Source: Fervidifonticultor sp964526945
GTDB lineage: Bacteria > Sysuimicrobiota > Sysuimicrobiia > Sysuimicrobiales > Humicultoraceae
DNA: 34,765 nt
Direction of reading: 5' to 3'
NCBI GenBank assembly: GCA_964526945.1
Contig: CAZGNA010000009.1
Location: forward strand, 1 to 34,765
Shown: in pieces, positions 6,627 to 14,622 of the stretch
How the letters are laid out: each line of letters starts with the position of its first letter
How positions within the stretch are numbered: the stretch's first letter is position 1
Made by a program: the position numbers and the translations under genes
The notes under the pieces: model-generated
Databases searched by the model: none
Told to the model about the DNA's origin: nothing
What the model saw: only the letters and a program-made list of their open reading frames with translations

Positions 6627-7274
6627 TCAGGCCGTGGCCCGGCGCAGAGCGCTCCCCGCCCAGACGAGCCAGATCACCGGCAGCACGAACGACCCCAGGT
6701 AGAGGATCTCGACGCTGGGGGCGAGCACGGCCAGGACCACGAGGATACCAGCGACCACCCCATACCAGCCGAGCGCGCCGCTGAACGCTCCCGAGGCGAC
6801 CGCCGCCCAGCCGGCCAGCAGGATGAACAGCCCGCTGAAGAGGTTGCCAACACCGTCTACGGTCCCGCCGAGGGCGTTGAGCGCGACCCACGCGTGGGAC
6901 GCCGCCACCTGATCGGTCGCCGCGTACGCTGTCATGGCCGGGACGGCCGACCAGAACAGCAGCGTGCCGATCCCATGCCCGGCCAGTCCCAAGAGCCCGA
7001 AGTAGAGTGCCGCCGTTGCCCGGGTCGGCGTGCGCTCGCGCAACGCGGCGGCGACGCCCGCGACGAAGGGCACGGCGAACCCGATGGTCAGCATGAAGAG
7101 GAGCGCGAGGACGCGGATCCGCGCAAGGTTCTGTGTGAGGAAGGGCAGCGCCTTCCCCGGGTCCCGGAAGGTGTCGGCAGTGGCGCCCATGGTGAAGAAG
7201 ATGACGGTGGCCACCGCCAGTGCGATACCCGCGATGATGCCGGAGAGCCCTGCGGTGTCCTGACGGGGAACCAT
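6627..7274 (-). CDS. Multi-pass membrane protein of unknown function
   Basis: A 215-aa hydrophobic protein with about six predicted membrane segments (near residues 12-30, 54-77, 88-108, 140-165, 167-190 and 192-210) and a short basic C-terminus (ALRRATA). The arrangement recalls DUF4386-type membrane proteins, but the match is only by general look. ATG 7274 has GGAGG about seven bases upstream. It lies between the ABC ATPase gene (168 bp upstream) and the creatininase gene on the same strand, so it may belong to that uptake/hydrolysis cluster. No catalytic or transport motif is visible. Confidence 0.75.
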   Translation of the reverse strand: MVPRQDTAGLSGIIAGIALAVATVIFFTMGATADTFRDPGKALPFLTQNLARIRVLALLFMLTIGFAVPFVAGVAAALRERTPTRATAALYFGLLGLAGHGIGTLLFWSAVPAMTAYAATDQVAASHAWVALNALGGTVDGVGNLFSGLFILLAGWAAVASGAFSGALGWYGVVAGILVVLAVLAPSVEILYLGSFVLPVIWLVWAGSALRRATA

Positions 7275-7442
7275 AGTCGCGCCTCCGGCCCGCTCCAGGA
7301 TGAGGGCGGTCGAAGCGGGGCACGTGCGGCCCGTTCGCCGGCCGCAAGGGGGTTCCTGCTTGGCCCGTACGGGGTACCGTGGTGGTCGCGGCAGCGTGCG
7401 ACGACAGGGGAGGGAGGACTCAAGTGCGCATCAGCATGAAGG

Positions 7443-8465
7443 TCAGCTCGCGGCTCGGGAGCGCTCGAAGACAAACAGTTTCTCGCGGGGGATGACGAGA
7501 CGTACCGGCCCCCGGTCGACCGGCGTGCGACGGTCGACCATCAGCAACTGGTCGCCGACGCGCACGTATGCCCGATAACCGGCGCCCAGGAACAGCACAT
7601 CCACCACGTGACCGTCTACCCAGACGGTCCCGGGCTGTGGTGGAGCGCCCGGTGCGGCCAGTCCGATGTCCTCGGCCCTGGCAATGAGCGTGCTGCCACC
7701 GGACGGCCGGATCTGGCCGTCCTCGTCCACCGTGGCCGCCAGCACATTGGAGGCGCCCAGGAACTCGGCCACAAACGGATCGGCCGGCCGGGCGTAGACC
7801 TCCTCGGGCTGCCCCGCCTGGACCACGCGGCCGCTGTCCATCACAACCACCACATCCGCGATGCTCATGGCCTCTTCCTGATCGTGGGTCACGTAGATGG
7901 CGGTGATGCCGGTGCGGCGCTGGAGCGCCCTGATCTCGACCCGTACCCTGTGACGAACCTTCGCGTCCAGGTTGGAGAGCGGCTCGTCCAGCAGGAGCAG
8001 TTTGGGGCGCACAGCCACGGCCCGGGCCAGGGCCACCCGCTGCTGCTGGCCGCCGGAGAGCTCCCGAGGCCGGCGGTGTTCGATGCCCGGGATGCGATCC
8101 AGCTCCACCAGCTCCAGCGCTTCGCGCACACGTCGGGGGATCTCCGCCGCGGGCACCTTGCGCAACCGCAGTCCGAAGGCCAGGTTCTCGTAGACGTTCA
8201 TGTGCGGCCACAGCGCATAGTTCTGGAAGACCATGGCGCAGTCGCGTGCCTGGGGAGGCACGCCGGTGACGTCGCGGCCCCCCATCCACACGCGGCCGCC
8301 ATCGGGCGTGACGAACCCGGCCAAGCAGCGCAGCAGCGTAGTCTTCCCGCACCCCGACGGGCCCACGATCACCGTGAGAGCGCCCGAGGGAAACTCCTGC
8401 GTCACCCCGGCCAGGGCCGTGACGGCCCCGTAGCGCTTGGTCAGGCCTTCGACGCGCACATCCAT
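7443..8465 (-). CDS. ABC transporter ATP-binding protein (Fe3+/spermidine/putrescine type)
   Basis: A 340-aa ATPase. Walker A is GPSGCGKT (35-42), the Q-loop is at Q81, the signature LSGGQ at 136-140, Walker B LLLLDE at 156-161 and the H-loop His at 194. Residues after about 235 form a TOBE-like regulatory tail (VLAATVDEDG..., LIARAEDIGL). This layout is typical of PotA/FbpC-like importers. It couples ATP hydrolysis to uptake through the two permeases encoded just upstream (20 bp gap). It is the fourth gene of the SBP-permease-permease-ATPase operon. The substrate is undetermined. Confidence 0.93.
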   Translation of the reverse strand: MDVRVEGLTKRYGAVTALAGVTQEFPSGALTVIVGPSGCGKTTLLRCLAGFVTPDGGRVWMGGRDVTGVPPQARDCAMVFQNYALWPHMNVYENLAFGLRLRKVPAAEIPRRVREALELVELDRIPGIEHRRPRELSGGQQQRVALARAVAVRPKLLLLDEPLSNLDAKVRHRVRVEIRALQRRTGITAIYVTHDQEEAMSIADVVVVMDSGRVVQAGQPEEVYARPADPFVAEFLGASNVLAATVDEDGQIRPSGGSTLIARAEDIGLAAPGAPPQPGTVWVDGHVVDVLFLGAGYRAYVRVGDQLLMVDRRTPVDRGPVRLVIPREKLFVFERSRAAS

Positions 8466-8484
8466 CGGCTCACCACGCCCGTTG

Positions 8485-9333
8485 TCACAGACGCCCGAAG
8501 AACGCCAGATACTCGGCGCGCAGGAACCGTTCCATCAGCACCAGTAACACCACGCCCGGGGCCATCAAGACCAGGGCTGTCACCGACGCGATCTGCATCT
8601 CATAGCCCAAACTGGCCGTGTACATGTAGACTGGCAACGTGGTCACGTACGGCGCGCCTACTAGCAGGGTGCCCGTGAACTCGTCCAGGGAGTAGATGAA
8701 GACGAGAATAGCGCTGGCCACGATGCCCGGGGCGGCCAGGGGCAGGGCGATGCGGAAGAACGTATAGGTCATCGAGGCACCCAGGTTGATGGCGGCCTCT
8801 TCCAGGTCCTCCCCAATCGAGCGAAAGACCGCCGTCATGGTCCACACGGCATAGACCAACCCGCCCACCAGGTGGATCAGCACTACCCCGGCCACGGTGC
8901 CGGCCAGGTTCCACCGGTAGAAGAGGACGGCGGCGCTGGCGAAGACCGGGAGCTGCGGGAACGCCTGGGGGAGCAGGAACAACATGAGCACCACCGGGCC
9001 CAGCGGCAGCCGCTTCCGCGCCGCAGCGTAGCTCACCGGAATGGCGGTCAGCAAAGCGAGGGCGGTGGTGATGACGGCGATGGTCACGCCCCGCACCAGC
9101 GCACCGAACAGGTCGCCGCGGGTGATGCGGGCCCAGTATTTGAGGCCGATCGCCTGGGGGACCAGGGCGGGCCAGTACCAGCGTTCGGCCACGGACCACA
9201 CCACGAGACCGACCAGGGGGCCGATGATGACGGCGCACAACAGCGCCACCAGGGCCGCGCGCGCGGTTGCGACCAGGAGCCCCGGATAGCGCCCGGCCAG
9301 GGGAGCGAGGGCGTCGGCCGCGCGGGTGCTCAC
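8485..9333 (-). CDS. ABC transporter permease (PotC/FbpB-type)
   Basis: A 282-aa inner-membrane permease with about six hydrophobic segments and the cytosolic coupling loop EEAAINLGASMTYTFFRIALP, the EAA-loop of this importer class. The start is a GTG at 9333 that overlaps the TGA of the upstream permease (GTGA), so the two are translationally coupled. It pairs with the 9330-10151 permease to form the channel for the ATPase and binding protein of the same operon. Confidence 0.92.
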   Translation of the reverse strand: MSTRAADALAPLAGRYPGLLVATARAALVALLCAVIIGPLVGLVVWSVAERWYWPALVPQAIGLKYWARITRGDLFGALVRGVTIAVITTALALLTAIPVSYAAARKRLPLGPVVLMLFLLPQAFPQLPVFASAAVLFYRWNLAGTVAGVVLIHLVGGLVYAVWTMTAVFRSIGEDLEEAAINLGASMTYTFFRIALPLAAPGIVASAILVFIYSLDEFTGTLLVGAPYVTTLPVYMYTASLGYEMQIASVTALVLMAPGVVLLVLMERFLRAEYLAFFGRL

Positions 9334-10151
9334 CGTGACACCGTCCGCAGGTAGTAGTAAGCGGCCCCCGAGGCCAGCAGATACGAGACCACGCCCAGCG
9401 CGCTGGCTACACCGAAATCGCCGTGCTGGCCAAATCGGTAGTAGAGATCGATCATGAGCATCTGGGGGCCCGAGCCCCGGCTCATCATCAGGGGAATCGA
9501 AAACGACGCCAGCATGGAGGTCAGGGCCAGCACGGCCGCCAGGGCCAGGGACGAGGCCGACATCGGCACCAGCACGGCCCAAATCTGCCTAATGGTTCCC
9601 GCGCCGAACCCTCGCGCGGCCTCCAGATACGACTCGTCCACGGCGCGGAACGCGCCCATCAGCAGGAGCACGATCAGGGCCAGGTGCTTCCACGCCAGGG
9701 CAATGGCCAGGCCCACCCAGGTCTGCCCGAACCCCAGGCTGGCATCGGCCGAGATCAGCCCCAGCGCGTGCAGCACCGAGAGCAGCGTGCCCCGCGGGGC
9801 CAGGAAGATCCGCATGGCGTGGCCCACGACCACGAAGGGCACGAACAGGGGCACCTTGAGCAGAAACTCGACGGTCGGGGCGGCGTGCAGCCGCAGGTAG
9901 CCCGCCAGCGGGATGCCCGCGCCGAAGGTCAGGACCAAGCCCGCGGCGGCCACCAACACCGTGTAGACCACGTCCTGGCCGTACAACCGGTAGACCAACC
10001 CGTAGTTGGCCAGGGTGATGCGGCCGTCGCGCACGAACGACGCCGCCAGCGATTGGAGGAGGGGGAGGCCGAACCCCACCACGATGACCGCGGTGGCAGG
10101 CACCGCCGCCATCCACCAGAGGAGCTGCTCGACCGGTCGGGCGCGAGGCAC
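9330..10151 (-). CDS. ABC transporter permease (PotB-type)
   Basis: A 273-aa inner-membrane protein with about six hydrophobic segments and an EAA-type loop, YLEAARGFGAGTIRQIWAVLVP. It starts at GTG 10151 and ends in a GTGA overlap with the second permease. It is located directly after the binding-protein gene (68 bp gap) and forms the importer's heterodimeric channel. Confidence 0.92.
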   Translation of the reverse strand: MPRARPVEQLLWWMAAVPATAVIVVGFGLPLLQSLAASFVRDGRITLANYGLVYRLYGQDVVYTVLVAAAGLVLTFGAGIPLAGYLRLHAAPTVEFLLKVPLFVPFVVVGHAMRIFLAPRGTLLSVLHALGLISADASLGFGQTWVGLAIALAWKHLALIVLLLMGAFRAVDESYLEAARGFGAGTIRQIWAVLVPMSASSLALAAVLALTSMLASFSIPLMMSRGSGPQMLMIDLYYRFGQHGDFGVASALGVVSYLLASGAAYYYLRTVSR

Positions 10152-10219
10152 CGCTCACCCCCGTCCCGGCCGGTCGAACCCCACCATCGAGGCAGTCCTG
10201 CCGCCCGCAGTCGGCGTCG

Positions 10220-11389
10220 CTATCGGACAATCTCCTCGTAGGCCAGCAGGATCGCGTCGTAGTACTCACCGATGGGCATCTGCTGTGAGTAGCGAGCCAG
10301 GTCTTCCGGCGTCACACCCTTGAACAGCAGGGCTCTGGCCGCAGGCGAGACCAACGGCATCACCCGGTTGGGATCGATCCCAGGATACCATCCGAACTGC
10401 TCCACGATGACCTTGGCCTGGATCTGCGGGTTGGCCACCAGGTCGATGTACTTGACCGCCCAGTCGCGGTTGGCCGCCTCCCGGGGTACGGTGAGATACA
10501 GTGGGTAGATGGGCAGCCCTGGGGCGATGAGGACGGGCGTGATCTCGGGATTCATGCGTCCCTCGTTCTTCCAGGCCACGAGCTGGTCCACCCACACGGC
10601 CCCCATCCAGATCTCGGCCCGGTTCAGCGCGTCCAGCGTGCCGGCGTTCCCCGAGGTGATGACCACGTTCCTGTTGAAGTCACGGAGCTGCTCGATGGCG
10701 TTCCGGATGATCCGGTCGTTCGCCTTGTCGAACGGCCCCTGGGTGAACAGCTCGTAGCGGCCGGTCTTGTAGTAGACCCAGGCCATGACGAAGCCAATGC
10801 CGGAGACGCCCCCCTTGATCCCGTTGTACCCGAAGCGCCGGGGGTTGGCCCGGACCCATGCCTCGAGCTCCGCGAACGTCTTGGGCGGCTGCGCCACGAA
10901 CCGCGGGTTGTAGGCGATGGCGATCTGGTTCTTGAACATGGGGACCACGTAGCCCTTGACATCGACGCCGAACGCGCGGACCGTGTCGGGGCCCACCACG
11001 TACGGGGCGAACTGCAACTCGGGCACGTAGCGGTACAGGAGGTTCTCCCGCACCATCTGCGACGCGTACCGCATGGACACCAGCGCCACATCGATGTCCC
11101 AGTGGCGCCGGCCGGCATCCGCCTGGGCCTTCAGCTTCGTGTAGATGGCTCGGCTGGCGGCCTCGCCGGTTCCGGTACCCACCGCGTGCACTGTCACGTG
11201 AGGATTGTTCTTACTGAAGGCGACGCCCAGGAAGTTGCGGTGTACCTCCACCACGTTGACATCGGCCGCAATGGCGACCTGGAGCGTCACACGCGCCTGC
11301 CCGTATCCGGGCGCAGTCGTGGCGGTGAGGACCGCCAGCACTGCCGCCAGCCCCATCGCCCACCCCGTCCTGCTGCAAGTGCTTCGCAC
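10220..11389 (-). CDS. Periplasmic substrate-binding protein of a polyamine/Fe3+-type ABC importer
   Basis: A 389-aa secreted protein. The N-terminus is a signal peptide (MRSTCSRTG basic part, AMGLAAVLAVLTATTAPGYG hydrophobic part, cleavage probably after GYGQA). The mature part looks like a family 1/8 extracellular solute-binding protein, with hinge and C-terminal lobe signatures such as PVLIAPGLPIYPLYLTVP and ANRDWAVKYIDLVANPQ. It captures the substrate and delivers it to the permeases encoded next. The GTG at 11389 has a GGGGG purine stretch upstream. The substrate cannot be named: ferric iron, polyamines, thiamine and phosphonates all use this architecture. First gene of the importer operon, behind the HutC-type regulator. 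Confidence 0.88.
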   Translation of the reverse strand: MRSTCSRTGWAMGLAAVLAVLTATTAPGYGQARVTLQVAIAADVNVVEVHRNFLGVAFSKNNPHVTVHAVGTGTGEAASRAIYTKLKAQADAGRRHWDIDVALVSMRYASQMVRENLLYRYVPELQFAPYVVGPDTVRAFGVDVKGYVVPMFKNQIAIAYNPRFVAQPPKTFAELEAWVRANPRRFGYNGIKGGVSGIGFVMAWVYYKTGRYELFTQGPFDKANDRIIRNAIEQLRDFNRNVVITSGNAGTLDALNRAEIWMGAVWVDQLVAWKNEGRMNPEITPVLIAPGLPIYPLYLTVPREAANRDWAVKYIDLVANPQIQAKVIVEQFGWYPGIDPNRVMPLVSPAARALLFKGVTPEDLARYSQQMPIGEYYDAILLAYEEIVR

Positions 11390-11503
11390 CGTTCATTCCC
11401 CCTCTCCGGTCTGGGATTGTCTTTCGACCCTGCCGCCCGGAGCGCCAGTCCGTCGCTGCTGTGCGGCGTCCCAGGCCCACTCCAGCGCCACCTGGGGTGC
11501 GAT

Positions 11504-11547
11504 CACCCCGATGCGCACCGGGCTACACCCCGATGCGCACCGGGCTA
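11504..11547. repeat. 22-bp perfect tandem duplication at the regulator's stop codon
   Basis: Two identical 22-bp units (11504-11525 and 11526-11547). The second contains the TAG stop (11545-11547) of the GntR gene, so the duplication copies the very end of the gene into the 155-bp gap before the importer operon. Each unit is partly self-complementary (CCCG...CGGG). Confidence 0.9.
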
Positions 11548-12273
11548 CTCCCGGTATACTTCGTAGCAGTAGTCAACGGGCACATCGTCGTCCACGAAGG
11601 TCGTGCCCTCCACGATCAACACCGGCGCGCCCGGCGTGATGCCAAGGAGTCTGGCCTCGGAAGGCGTGGGGGTACCGGCGCGGTACGACCGATCGCACCG
11701 AGTGAACCGGAAGCCGTACTGCCGCTGCATCACGAGGTAGAGGGAATCCGCCTCCAGGTCCAGGTGCTGGAGGCCCGGGCACCGCGCCAGCGGCACGTGC
11801 GAGACGTTGTAGGCGACGGGCTGCCCGTGCACCAGGCGTAGGCGGCGAACCTGGAGGACCCGCTCTGTCGGGCGCAGGCGTAGGGCGCGGCGAATCGGCT
11901 CGCGGGGCACCACGCTGCGCACCCTGAGCAGCCGGTTTTCCACCTCCAGCCCCCGCGAGCGCATCTCCTCGGTGAACGATAGCACCGTCCAGAACCGGCG
12001 TAGCGCCCGGGGGCGCGTCACAAAGGTACCTCGCCCGTGGTCGCGGCGCAGGAATCCTTCCTTCACCAGCTCCGTCACGGCGTGACGCACCGTCATCTTG
12101 CTGACGCCAAACTGCGCCACCAGCGCCTGCTCCGACGGCAGCCGGTGGCCTTCGGCGAACCCGTCGCGCTGGATCCACCGCATCAGGCCTTCCTTCACCT
12201 GCAGATATCTGGGAACCCGCGAGTGAGGGTCGACCGGCTGGATCGCCAGCTCGTCTAGACGTCTATGTGTCAT
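11545..12273 (-). CDS. GntR-family transcriptional regulator, HutC subfamily (UTRA domain)
   Basis: A 242-aa regulator. Residues about 15-85 are the GntR winged helix-turn-helix with LPSEQALVAQFGVSKMTVRHAV and the wing GFLRRDHGRGTFV. Residues 95-240 are a UTRA effector-binding domain (TVLSFTEEMRSRG, REPIRRALRLRPTERVLQVRRLRLVHGQPVAYNVSHVP). HutC-type proteins repress uptake and catabolic genes and release DNA on binding a small metabolite. It is followed on the same strand by the ABC importer, its likely target. ATG 12273 is used; a longer frame to 12372 lacks conserved sequence. A HutC-consensus palindrome lies in its own first codons. Confidence 0.92.
   Translation of the reverse strand: MTHRRLDELAIQPVDPHSRVPRYLQVKEGLMRWIQRDGFAEGHRLPSEQALVAQFGVSKMTVRHAVTELVKEGFLRRDHGRGTFVTRPRALRRFWTVLSFTEEMRSRGLEVENRLLRVRSVVPREPIRRALRLRPTERVLQVRRLRLVHGQPVAYNVSHVPLARCPGLQHLDLEADSLYLVMQRQYGFRFTRCDRSYRAGTPTPSEARLLGITPGAPVLIVEGTTFVDDDVPVDYCYEVYRE
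12251..12262. promoter_or_regulatory. Putative HutC-type operator
   Basis: TCGTCTAGACGT contains the perfect 10-bp palindrome CGTCTAGACG. It fits the HutC-subfamily operator consensus NyGTMTAKACNy at every position. It falls in codons about 4-8 of the regulator gene and suggests autoregulation. Confidence 0.55.
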
Positions 12274-12283
12274 CCCAGCCTCA

Positions 12284-12312
12284 ACGATGGCGGCCTTGGT
12301 CGAAGCTGTCAA
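12284..12312 (-). promoter_or_regulatory. Putative promoter of the GntR/importer operon
   Basis: A perfect TTGACA (12312-12307, minus strand) is followed after 17 bp by CATCGT (12289-12284), a weak -10. The start would lie just before the ATG at 12273, and the HutC operator lies just downstream. Confidence 0.35.
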
Positions 12313-12416
12313 GGGGCGCGGGATCCTCTTGCTGCATTGGGCGGCCGCCTGCGTTACACGGTTGTGAAGCATCGGGCGTACAGATGATTACACGACGTCG
12401 ATGGGGGTGATGTCCG

Positions 12417-12881
12417 ATGCGCGCCGTGTACGTGCTGTTCCTGGTGGTGCTGCTGCTCGCCGGCACCGGCCGGCTGGCCTACGCACCCTACCACAGCCAG
12501 CCGACGCAGTCGACGCAGGCGAGCCCGCTCGACCGGGCCAGGCAGCAGCTGACCACGGCGAAGACCCATGCGGGGTTCGCCGCTGCCGCCGGGAGCCTGG
12601 GCGGCGTGCAGCAGCACACGGGGCATGCCGTCAACTGCCTGGTCGGCCGCGCCGACCGTCGGTTCGACCAGAAGTGGGGCGACGTGTGCGAGGGCCAGGG
12701 CAACGGTGCGCTGGTCGACCTCAAGGCCGCAGGCTCGGGCGGCGCGGCGGCGTTGAAGATCGCCGAGGAGGCGACCAAGGTCGGCGTGGAGACGCTGGGG
12801 GCGAGCAGCCTCGCGGCAGCGCAGGCCGGGGCGAAGAAGCTGGCGGGGCTGCTGGACGATGCGCTGAAGGCCCTCAAGTAG
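12417..12881 (+). CDS. Small secreted protein with HAGF / NC...C-E-QGNG pattern
   Basis: A 154-aa protein. Residues 1-23 form a signal peptide (MRAVYVLFLVVLLLAGTGRLAYA). The mature part has a patterned core: HAGF (51-54), H67, H70, C74, C91 and QGNG (94-97), followed by an Ala-rich helical tail (AAALKIAEEATKVGVETLGASS...). The spacing of HAGF, GHxxNC and CxGQGNG looks like a conserved exported family I cannot name. The two Cys could form a disulfide, and the His/Cys set could bind metal or haem. ATG 12417 has a GGGGGTGAT purine box about 7 nt upstream. It stands alone on the plus strand, divergent from the GntR gene. Confidence 0.75.
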   Translation: MRAVYVLFLVVLLLAGTGRLAYAPYHSQPTQSTQASPLDRARQQLTTAKTHAGFAAAAGSLGGVQQHTGHAVNCLVGRADRRFDQKWGDVCEGQGNGALVDLKAAGSGGAAALKIAEEATKVGVETLGASSLAAAQAGAKKLAGLLDDALKALK

Positions 12882-12943
12882 GGCGCGTCGGGCGCATTGG
12901 GCACGCCGGGCGCATCGGGCGCATCGGGCGCACCGGGCGCACT
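12881..12943. repeat. 9-bp tandem repeat, 7 units, directly after a stop codon
   Basis: Seven consecutive 9-bp units of the type GGGCGCATC begin with the last base of the TAG stop of the secreted-protein gene, with variants gtc, att, gcc, atc, atc, acc and act. A diverged eighth unit (GTCGGCATC) follows. It lies in the gap between two convergent genes. Confidence 0.9.
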
Positions 12944-12994
12944 GTCGGCATCGTTGGGCGACCCAGGTGGCGCTCGTCGCGTGCCGACCGTGGC

Positions 12995-13849
12995 TCACGC
13001 GATGTCCGGAGATGCGAACGGCCGACTCAAGTCGCCGTAGACCGCAGGCCGGCGGTCCTTGAGGAACGTGGTCTCGCTGCGCTGCCGGTGCACCTGGGCC
13101 AGGTCCACCGTGACGATGGTGACGCCTTCGCGGTCGTCGCTCTCGCCGATGATCTCGCCGCGGGGGTCTACCACCAGCGAATGTCCGAACAGGTGCGTGT
13201 GGGTGCCCCGGCCGAAGGTGTCCGGTTCGAGCCCCACCTGGTTCACGGCGACCACGTAGATGCCGTTTTCCAGCGCGCGGGCCCGTGCGCTCAGGAACCA
13301 GATGTAGTCGTCCTCGATGCGCCAGGCCGACGGGCAGACGATCACCTCGGCGCCGCGGAGGGTCAGGATACGCGCGACCTCCGGAAACGCGATGTCGTAG
13401 CAGATCATGCACCCAAGACGCCCGATGGCGGTATCGAAGACGCCGTACTGGTCGCCGGGCGTGAAGTACAGCTGTTCCAAGCTCCACGGGTGCATCTTGA
13501 CGAACCGGCCGATCACCGTCCCCTGAGGTGATGCCACCACTCCGCCGTTGTACACGATGCCGGGAAGCTGGCCCTGCAGCGGCAGACCGACGATGAGGTG
13601 TACGCCGGCCTCGGCCGCCAGCGCCGCCAGGTCCTGGCAGATCTCGCCGTCCTCTGTTTGCGCCAGGTCGAAGTACCGCCGGCCCACGGCGAACATGTTG
13701 TAGCCCGTTACGCACAGCTCCGACAGGCACACCAGGTCGGCCTGCTGCTGTGCCGCGGCGTGCACGAGGGTACGGATCTTGTCCATGTTCTGCCGCGTGT
13801 CGCCGGTGATGCAGTCCATCTGCGCCAGGGCGATGCGTATGGGTCTCAT
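12995..13849 (-). CDS. Carbon-nitrogen hydrolase (nitrilase superfamily amidase)
   Basis: A 284-aa cytosolic enzyme with the catalytic triad visible: E44 (LSELCVTGY), K118 (FVKMHPWSLE) and C150 (GCMICYDIAFPE). It hydrolyses an amide, carbamoyl or nitrile C-N bond through a cysteine thioester. Likely classes are aliphatic amidase, N-carbamoyl amino acid or polyamine hydrolase, or omega-amidase; the substrate is not resolved. ATG 13849 has an excellent GGAGGT Shine-Dalgarno. It is the last gene of the Liv-type importer operon, 26 bp after LivF, which suggests the imported compound (an amide, urea-like compound or N-carbamoyl compound) is its substrate. Confidence 0.92.
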   Translation of the reverse strand: MRPIRIALAQMDCITGDTRQNMDKIRTLVHAAAQQQADLVCLSELCVTGYNMFAVGRRYFDLAQTEDGEICQDLAALAAEAGVHLIVGLPLQGQLPGIVYNGGVVASPQGTVIGRFVKMHPWSLEQLYFTPGDQYGVFDTAIGRLGCMICYDIAFPEVARILTLRGAEVIVCPSAWRIEDDYIWFLSARARALENGIYVVAVNQVGLEPDTFGRGTHTHLFGHSLVVDPRGEIIGESDDREGVTIVTVDLAQVHRQRSETTFLKDRRPAVYGDLSRPFASPDIA

Positions 13850-13875
13850 CTTGGGACCTCCTGCCGCCTTCCGCA

Positions 13876-14622
13876 CTACCCACCCAAGTACAGCCGTTTG
13901 ACCTCTTCGTTGCCCACCAGGTCTGCCGAGCGCCCCGCCAGCGCCACCTGGCCCGTCTGCAGGACGTAGGCGCGGCTGGACAGCCGGAGCGCCATGTGGG
14001 CGTTTTGCTCGACCAGCACGATCGTCACGCCATCCTCCCGGTTGATGGTGAGGATCGTGCGGGCGATATCGCGCACCACCTGGGGCGCGAGGCCGAGCGA
14101 GGGTTCGTCCAGGAGCAGCACGCGCGGGCGGGCCATGAGCGCGCGGCCGATGGCCAGCATCTGCTGTTCGCCGCCGGACAGCGTGCCGGCCATCTGCCGA
14201 AGGCGTTCTCCCAGCCGCGGGAACCGCGTCAGGACGCGCTGCAGGTCCTCCTGGACCGCTCGCCGGTGACGGCGCAGGAACGCTCCCATCAACAGGTTGT
14301 CGCCGACGCTCATGTAGGGGAACACGTGGCGGCCCTCGGGCACCATGGCGACGCCCGCTGCGGCAATCCGGTCGGGCGGCAGCCCGCCGATCCGCTGGCC
14401 ATCGAGGCGGATCTCGCCCGAGGCAATAGGGGCCAGGCCGACCACCGCCCGCAGCGTCGTGGTCTTCCCCGCGCCGTTGGCGCCGATGAGGGCCACGATC
14501 TCGCCGGGCGCCACCTCCAGCGAGACCTGGCGGATGGCCCATACCCGATCGTAGCGGACGCTGACGTCGTGTAGGGTCAGCGCGCCGCCCGACGCCCCGG
14601 CGCCGCGTCCGGCGTCACGCAC
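13876..14622 (-). CDS. livF: Branched-chain amino acid-type ABC transporter ATP-binding protein LivF
   Basis: A 248-aa ATPase. Walker A is GANGAGKT (47-54), the signature LSGGE is at 148-152, and Walker B is followed by the LivF-typical DEPSLGLAP. It starts at GTG 14622, overlapping the end of livG by 8 bp. With LivG it powers uptake through LivH and LivM. The substrate is set by the binding protein and may be an amide or urea-like molecule rather than Leu/Ile/Val, given the amidase next door. Confidence 0.93.
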   Translation of the reverse strand: MRDAGRGAGASGGALTLHDVSVRYDRVWAIRQVSLEVAPGEIVALIGANGAGKTTTLRAVVGLAPIASGEIRLDGQRIGGLPPDRIAAAGVAMVPEGRHVFPYMSVGDNLLMGAFLRRHRRAVQEDLQRVLTRFPRLGERLRQMAGTLSGGEQQMLAIGRALMARPRVLLLDEPSLGLAPQVVRDIARTILTINREDGVTIVLVEQNAHMALRLSSRAYVLQTGQVALAGRSADLVGNEEVKRLYLGG

